The translations under genes and the position numbers were made by a program. A stretch of DNA of 64,000 nucleotides, taken from assembly GCF_000384315.1 (NCBI RefSeq), contig NZ_ARVW01000001.1:6324157-6388156 (forward strand), written 5' to 3'. Position 1 is the first letter of the stretch. Each line of letters starts with the position of its first letter. Under the pieces are notes generated by a model. That model searched no databases and was not told the origin of the DNA. It saw only the letters and a list, made by a program, of their open reading frames with translations. Source of the DNA: Amycolatopsis nigrescens CSC17Ta-90 (GTDB taxonomy: Bacteria > Actinomycetota > Actinomycetes > Mycobacteriales > Pseudonocardiaceae). Below are positions 60,128 through 64,000 of the stretch, in pieces.

Positions 60128-61338
60128 CCTCAGTGGACAGTTGGCTAGGCCGGAAACTGGAACTCGAAGTGGGTCCGGTGGCGCACGGCGGCCACTGTGT
60201 GTCCCGAGTGGACGGACGGGTGGTGTTCGTCCGGCACGCGCTGCCCGGCGAGCTGGTGCGCGCCGACGTCACCGAGGACAAGGGCGGCTCGTTCTGCCGG
60301 GCGGACGCGGTGGAGGTGCTGCGGCCAGCCGCCGAGCGGGTGACCCCGCCCTGCCCGCTCGCGGCGCCGGGGGAGTGCGGCGGCTGCGACTGGCAGCACG
60401 CGCGCCCGGAGTTCCAGCGCGAGCTCAAGGGGCGGGTGGTTGCCGAGCAGCTGAGCCGGCTGGCCGGGATCGAGCGCGAGGTGGAGGTCGAGGCGCTGCC
60501 GGGCGGGTCGCTCGGCTGGCGCAGCCGGGTGCGCGTGGTGGCCGGCGCCGACGGGAGGGCCGGGCTGCGCGCGCACCGCGGGCACCGGGTGATCCCGCTC
60601 GGCGAGACCGGCTGCGCGATCGCGGTGCCCGGCGCGCTGGACGACGTGCTCGCCAGGAAGTGGCGGCCGCGCCTCGAGGTCGAGGTGACCCTCGACGGCG
60701 CCGGTCGGACGCACCTGCGGGAGCTGGAGGTCGCCAGGGGCAAGACGAAGACCAGGGAGCTCAAGGGCGGCGTCGCGTTCGAGCGGGCCGCCGGCCGGGC
60801 TTGGCGGCTGCAGGCGCACGGGTTCTGGCAGGTGCACCCGGCCGCGGCGGAGACGCTGGCCGGCGTGGTCGGCGAATGGGCGCAGGCGCCGGCGGACGGG
60901 GTGGCCTGGGATCTCTACGCGGGAGTCGGGCTGTTCGCTTCGGTGCTCGCGGGGCAGGTCGGGACGGCGGGCTCGGTGCTCGCGGTGGAGTCCGGCAGGC
61001 GCGCGGTCACCGACGGGGAGCGGAACCTGGCCGATCTGCCGCAGGTGCGGTGGCTGGGCGGGCAGGTGGAGCACGTGCTGGCCGGCGCCGCCGATGCTTC
61101 GGCGCGGCCGGACGTGGTGGTGCTCGATCCGCCCCGCAAGGGCGCCGGCCGGGCGGTGGTGGAGACCATCGCGCGCGGCACCCCGGCGCGCGTGGTCTAC
61201 GTGGCCTGCGACCCGGCCGCGCTGGCCAGGGATCTGGCCACCTTCGCCGGGCACGGCTACCGGCTGGCCGGGCTGCGGGCTTTCGACGCCTTCCCGATGA
61301 CGCACCACGTCGAGTCCGTCGCACTGCTCACGTTGTGA
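60124..61338 (+). CDS. TrmA/RumA-family RNA (uracil-5-)methyltransferase (Rv2689c-like)
   Basis: A 404-residue methyltransferase acting on tRNA or rRNA uridines. Residues 1-65 form a TRAM RNA-binding domain (LELEVGPVAHGGHCVSRVDGRVVFV). CPLAAPGECGGCDWQH holds Cys ligands for an iron-sulfur cluster. The SAM domain has WDLYAGVGLFASVLAG and VLDPPRKGAG. The catalytic Cys is in VVYVACDPAALARD, with FDAFPMTHHVESVALL at the end supplying the general base. GTG 60124 overlaps the permease stop (GTGA). The position modified is not known. Confidence 0.92.
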   Translation: MTSVDSWLGRKLELEVGPVAHGGHCVSRVDGRVVFVRHALPGELVRADVTEDKGGSFCRADAVEVLRPAAERVTPPCPLAAPGECGGCDWQHARPEFQRELKGRVVAEQLSRLAGIEREVEVEALPGGSLGWRSRVRVVAGADGRAGLRAHRGHRVIPLGETGCAIAVPGALDDVLARKWRPRLEVEVTLDGAGRTHLRELEVARGKTKTRELKGGVAFERAAGRAWRLQAHGFWQVHPAAAETLAGVVGEWAQAPADGVAWDLYAGVGLFASVLAGQVGTAGSVLAVESGRRAVTDGERNLADLPQVRWLGGQVEHVLAGAADASARPDVVVLDPPRKGAGRAVVETIARGTPARVVYVACDPAALARDLATFAGHGYRLAGLRAFDAFPMTHHVESVALLTL

Positions 61339-61374
61339 CCGGCGGTCCGATCGGAGCCGTGCGGGCATGACGCA

Positions 61375-61400
61375 GCGCCCGGCGGGGTAAGGCCGGGCGC
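61375..61400. terminator. short hairpin between convergent genes
   Basis: GCGCCCGGC (61375-61383) and GCCGGGCGC (61392-61400) around GGGGTAAG, between the methyltransferase and the DUF4360 gene. Confidence 0.6.
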
Positions 61401-61423
61401 CGCATTCCGTTCAGTTCGGCCGG

Positions 61424-62077
61424 TCAGGGCTTCGGCGGGCATGTCTTCCAGTGGAAGTGGTAGACGGTGCTGTAGTCGGTGTCCGTCGAGTCCATGGTGG
61501 CGAAGCTGGTCGTCTCCTTGGTGTTCGACGTGCCGGCGTCCACCCGCAGTTCGGTGTTGATGTTGAAGTTGCGTTCTTCACCGCAGGGCGCGTAGACCAC
61601 CTGGTCGATCTCGAGCTTGTCGGTGGTCTGCCAGTTGTCGTCCTTCGGACCGTTGAACTTGTGGGAGATCGGGGTCGTCTGGGACATTCCCTGGAAGTAG
61701 TAGTTCGCCTTTTCCGTGAAGCTTGCCCCCTTTTGTATGTTGGCGTATCCGCGGTAGTCTGTCTGCGCGATCGCGTAGGTGAAACCTTGCGGGACATGCA
61801 CGACCAGGCTGAGCTGGCAGTTCTTCCGCATGTCCGTGGGCTTGGCGCCGACACCGACCTGGGCGAGGTATTCGCTGTAGGTGACGGTGAACTTGGTGTT
61901 GTCGGTCGAGACGGCCACGGCCGCCGTGCCTTGCGGGCAGCCCGTTCCGTTGACCGTCACGACGTCGATGACGATCTTGTCGTTCGGTGGGTCGGGAAAA
62001 TGCGGACCTTGTGCCGCGCTGGCCGGTGCGGTGACCGCGGAGAACGCCAAAAGGGCAGCAGCTATCGTAGTGAGCAT
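61424..62077 (-). CDS. secreted DUF4360 protein, paralogue 1
   Basis: A 217-residue secreted protein. The signal peptide MLTTIAAALLAFSAVTAPASA is followed by IVIDVVTVNGTGCPQGTAAVAVS, RKNCQLSLVVHVPQGFTYAIAQTDYRGYA, YAPCGEERNFNINTELRV and a C-terminal FHWKTCPP. Four conserved Cys probably form two disulfides. DUF4360 proteins are found in actinobacteria and fungi; function unknown, a wall or extracellular structural role is plausible. GGAGG 8 bases before ATG 62077 fixes the start. It forms a tandem pair with the gene at 62267. Confidence 0.88.
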   Translation of the reverse strand: MLTTIAAALLAFSAVTAPASAAQGPHFPDPPNDKIVIDVVTVNGTGCPQGTAAVAVSTDNTKFTVTYSEYLAQVGVGAKPTDMRKNCQLSLVVHVPQGFTYAIAQTDYRGYANIQKGASFTEKANYYFQGMSQTTPISHKFNGPKDDNWQTTDKLEIDQVVYAPCGEERNFNINTELRVDAGTSNTKETTSFATMDSTDTDYSTVYHFHWKTCPPKP

Positions 62078-62266
62078 TGAATTACCTCCGTGATTATGCC
62101 AACTGACGGCGCCGTTCCCATTCATCGGCGCCGCGGGGCCGAGGGGGTATCAACAAACATCTCAGCGAGGGCACAGCTGAGCTTAAAAAGCGCGGCGGCC
62201 GATCTTGTAGGTGAAGAGCGGTCGCCGCGCGTGTGCGGGTGAACTGAAGATCAGGAGATCAGGAGA

Positions 62267-62893
62267 TCAGCTGCACTTCTTCCAGTGGAAGTGGTACTTG
62301 GTGCTGACCCCGCCATCCGTGGAGTCCATCGTCACGAAACTGCTGCTGTTCCCCGACGAGCCTGCGCTCACCCGCAGTTCGGTGTTGACGTTGAGGTTGC
62401 GTTCCTCGCCGCAGGGCGCGAAGACCAGGTGCGCGGTCTCCGTCTTGTCGGTGAACTGCCAGTTGTCGCTGTACGGCCCGCCGAACGGATGAGTGGAGCG
62501 CGTTGTCGGCGACGTGCCCTGGATGTAGTAGCTGGCCTGCTGCACGGCCTGCGCGCCCTTGGCCAGATGGGCGAAACCGCGGTAGTCCGCCTGCGAAACC
62601 GCGTAGGTGAAGCCCTGCGGAATGTGCAGCCGCAGGCCGAGCTGGCAGTTCTTGCGCAGGTCGGTGGGCTCGGAGCCTTCGCCTACCTGGGCGATGTAAT
62701 CGCTGTAGGTCACCGTGAAGGCGGAGTTGTCGGTCGCGGTGGCGACCGCGGCCGTGCCGCGGGGGCAGCCCGAACCGTTGACCGTCACGACGTCGATGAC
62801 GACCCGATCGGCGGGAGGGTCGGATTCCGCGGCGGCGGTTGGGGCGGTGAACATGGACAAGGCCATGCCGGCGGCGGCAATCATGGTTAGCAT
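62267..62893 (-). CDS. secreted DUF4360 protein, paralogue 2
   Basis: A 208-residue secreted protein. The signal peptide MLTMIAAAGMALSMFTAPTAAA is followed by VVIDVVTVNGSGCPRGTAAVATA, KNCQLGLRLHIPQGFTYAVSQADY, FAPCGEERNLNVNTELRV and FHWKKCS. It aligns along its whole length with the downstream gene and keeps all four Cys, so the two arose by tandem duplication followed by marked divergence. GGAAGG precedes ATG 62893. The 189-bp gap before the next gene contains no clear terminator, so co-transcription is possible. Confidence 0.88.
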   Translation of the reverse strand: MLTMIAAAGMALSMFTAPTAAAESDPPADRVVIDVVTVNGSGCPRGTAAVATATDNSAFTVTYSDYIAQVGEGSEPTDLRKNCQLGLRLHIPQGFTYAVSQADYRGFAHLAKGAQAVQQASYYIQGTSPTTRSTHPFGGPYSDNWQFTDKTETAHLVFAPCGEERNLNVNTELRVSAGSSGNSSSFVTMDSTDGGVSTKYHFHWKKCS

Positions 62894-63163
62894 GGAGTTA
62901 CCTTCCAATAAATGACAGAATGACGGCACGGACGATCGAATTGTTGATGGAGCGCGGAGCGCGTGCGGTGTGCGTTATACGGGCACCGGTGTGGGTGACA
63001 GGCGGGGCCCTGGCCTAACTCTCGTCCTCGTCCGCCAGCCGAACAAGCCAGGTATCGACGGGTAGGGATACGTATCTATTGGGGCGGTGAAACGTTTCTG
63101 CGGCCAACTGGCCGCAGGGCAGCACCGGTACACCCATAAATTACGTACAGCGACCACTCAACG

Positions 63164-63207
63164 TCGTGAGTGAAAAACGTTGCCAGGGCAACACTTTCCA
63201 CTCACGA
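63164..63207. repeat. 44-bp palindromic repeat, copy 5 of 5
   Basis: Same arms with loop CAGG and one change in the right arm (CACTTTCCACTCACGA). It lies 6 bases beyond the stop of the GMC oxidoreductase gene, upstream of the DUF4360 pair, all on the minus strand. Confidence 0.85.
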
Positions 63208-63213
63208 CGTCGG

Positions 63214-64000
63214 TCAGGCGTCTTCGGTGAGCAGCTGTGCCGCCTTCTCGCCGATGGCCATGGTGGTGATGCACGGGTTGACCGCGACCAGGAACGGCAT
63301 GGCCGAGCCGTCGGCCACCCGCAGGCCGTCCACCCCGCGCACCCGCAGCCTGGCGTCCAGTACCGCCAGCGGATCGTCGTCGCCGCCCATCTTCGCGGTG
63401 CACGAGGGGTGGTAGACGGTGTTGTGCGTCTTGCGCAGGTAGTCGGCGATCTCGTCGTCGCTGCGCACATCAGGGCCGGGCGCCAGCTCGGCACCGGCCC
63501 ACTCGGCCATCGCCGGCTGGGCCACGATCTCGCGGGCCAGCTTCACCCCGTAGGTCATCACCCGCATGTCGTGCGGATCGGTGAAGTAGCGCGGATCCAC
63601 CTTCGGCTTGTCCCGGAAGTCCCTGGTGCGCAGGCGGACCGTGCCGGTGGACCGGCTGCGGGTGACGTTCGGGGTGAGGCAGAACCCGTTCTCCGTGGTC
63701 GGGTAGCCGTGCCGCAGCGTGTTCAGGTCGAAGGGCACCGATCCGTAGTGGAACATCAGGTCCGGCCGGTCGAGTCCTGACTCGGTGCTGGTGAAGATGC
63801 CAATTTCCCACCATTGCGTGGAATTGGTGACCATCGGCCGTTTCGCGTCCCACTGGACCAGACCCTCCGGGTGGTCCTGCAGGTTCGCGCCGACCCCGGG
63901 GGAGTCCACCAGCACGTCCACGCCGACCTCGCGCAGATGCTCCGCCGGGCCGATCCCGGACAGCATCAGCAGCTTCGGCGTGTCGATCGCGCCGGAGCTG
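63214..64000 (-). CDS. GMC-family FAD oxidoreductase (5' part outside window)
   Basis: The C-terminal 261 residues of a glucose-methanol-choline oxidoreductase; the N-terminal FAD-binding half lies beyond base 64000. The second GMC signature [22 protein letters not shown] is at the cut end. [15 protein letters not shown], the active-site His segment [13 protein letters not shown], and [27 protein letters not shown] (catalytic Asn and FAD contact) follow. Choline dehydrogenase-like enzymes are the nearest well-known group, but the HPSCTAKMG and VNPCITTM spellings differ from BetA, so the substrate alcohol is left open. Confidence 0.9.
   Translation of the reverse strand, partial: SSGAIDTPKLLMLSGIGPAEHLREVGVDVLVDSPGVGANLQDHPEGLVQWDAKRPMVTNSTQWWEIGIFTSTESGLDRPDLMFHYGSVPFDLNTLRHGYPTTENGFCLTPNVTRSRSTGTVRLRTRDFRDKPKVDPRYFTDPHDMRVMTYGVKLAREIVAQPAMAEWAGAELAPGPDVRSDDEIADYLRKTHNTVYHPSCTAKMGGDDDPLAVLDARLRVRGVDGLRVADGSAMPFLVAVNPCITTMAIGEKAAQLLTEDA

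Noticed and set aside
1..64000. tRNA genes, rRNA genes, CRISPR arrays, prophage or transposase genes
   Set aside because: None recognised on either strand by eye. A tRNAscan or Infernal search was not possible, so a missed small RNA gene cannot be excluded.

Overview
The window is high-GC actinobacterial DNA with dense gene packing, many GTG starts and many 1-4 base start/stop overlaps. Gene content and order point to the Pseudonocardiaceae, most likely Amycolatopsis or a close relative. This is inferred from family resemblance and from gene order shared with Mycobacterium tuberculosis (as remembered, not searched). No rRNA, tRNA, CRISPR array or transposase gene was seen.

Layout. 1-2118 is a secreted GH92 alpha-mannosidase cut by the window edge. 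2218-10775 is a sterol side-chain catabolism block: a DUF35 protein, two thiolase-like proteins (ltp4/ltp3-like), an acyl-CoA synthetase, echA19, fadD19 and a nitronate-monooxygenase-like flavoprotein. KstR-type sites lie in its divergent promoter gaps. 10813-14036 holds an AraC regulator divergent from an MFS exporter, and an APC permease. 14102-20509 is a 2-aminoethylphosphonate-type operon: GntR regulator, PbfC-like FAD oxidoreductase, phosphonatase-like hydrolase and a complete ABC importer. A lipoprotein, an SRPBCC protein and class I fumarase follow.

23635-61338 is a chromosomal core. Its order, sigB ... DUF3099, DUF3039, YihY ... sigA, ppgK, suhB, cei, DUF4193, DUF3093, dut, DUF3710, hydrolase, OB-fold, DUF3159, ceoC/ceoB, APC/KimA-like permease, TrmA-like methyltransferase, matches M. 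tuberculosis Rv2710 down to Rv2689c. Insertions into this core include dtd plus a methyltransferase, an M20 hydrolase, the psuK/psuG pseudouridine pair, a SF2 helicase, a xylose-type ABC operon with a ROK regulator, and a two-component system. 61424-64000 carries two paralogous secreted DUF4360 proteins and the C-terminal part of a GMC oxidoreductase.

Most unusual features. (1) The principal sigma factor gene is tandemly duplicated; the last 327 residues of the two proteins differ at only three positions. (2) A 44-bp palindrome occurs five times, always beside gene 3' ends, and twice supplies the stop codon. (3) A roughly 90-100 bp hairpin element occurs twice: once in frame inside psuG, once immediately after a sigA stop codon between 13-bp direct repeats. 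Its stem shows compensatory changes between the copies. (4) sigB is preceded by a well-matched ECF-type promoter.
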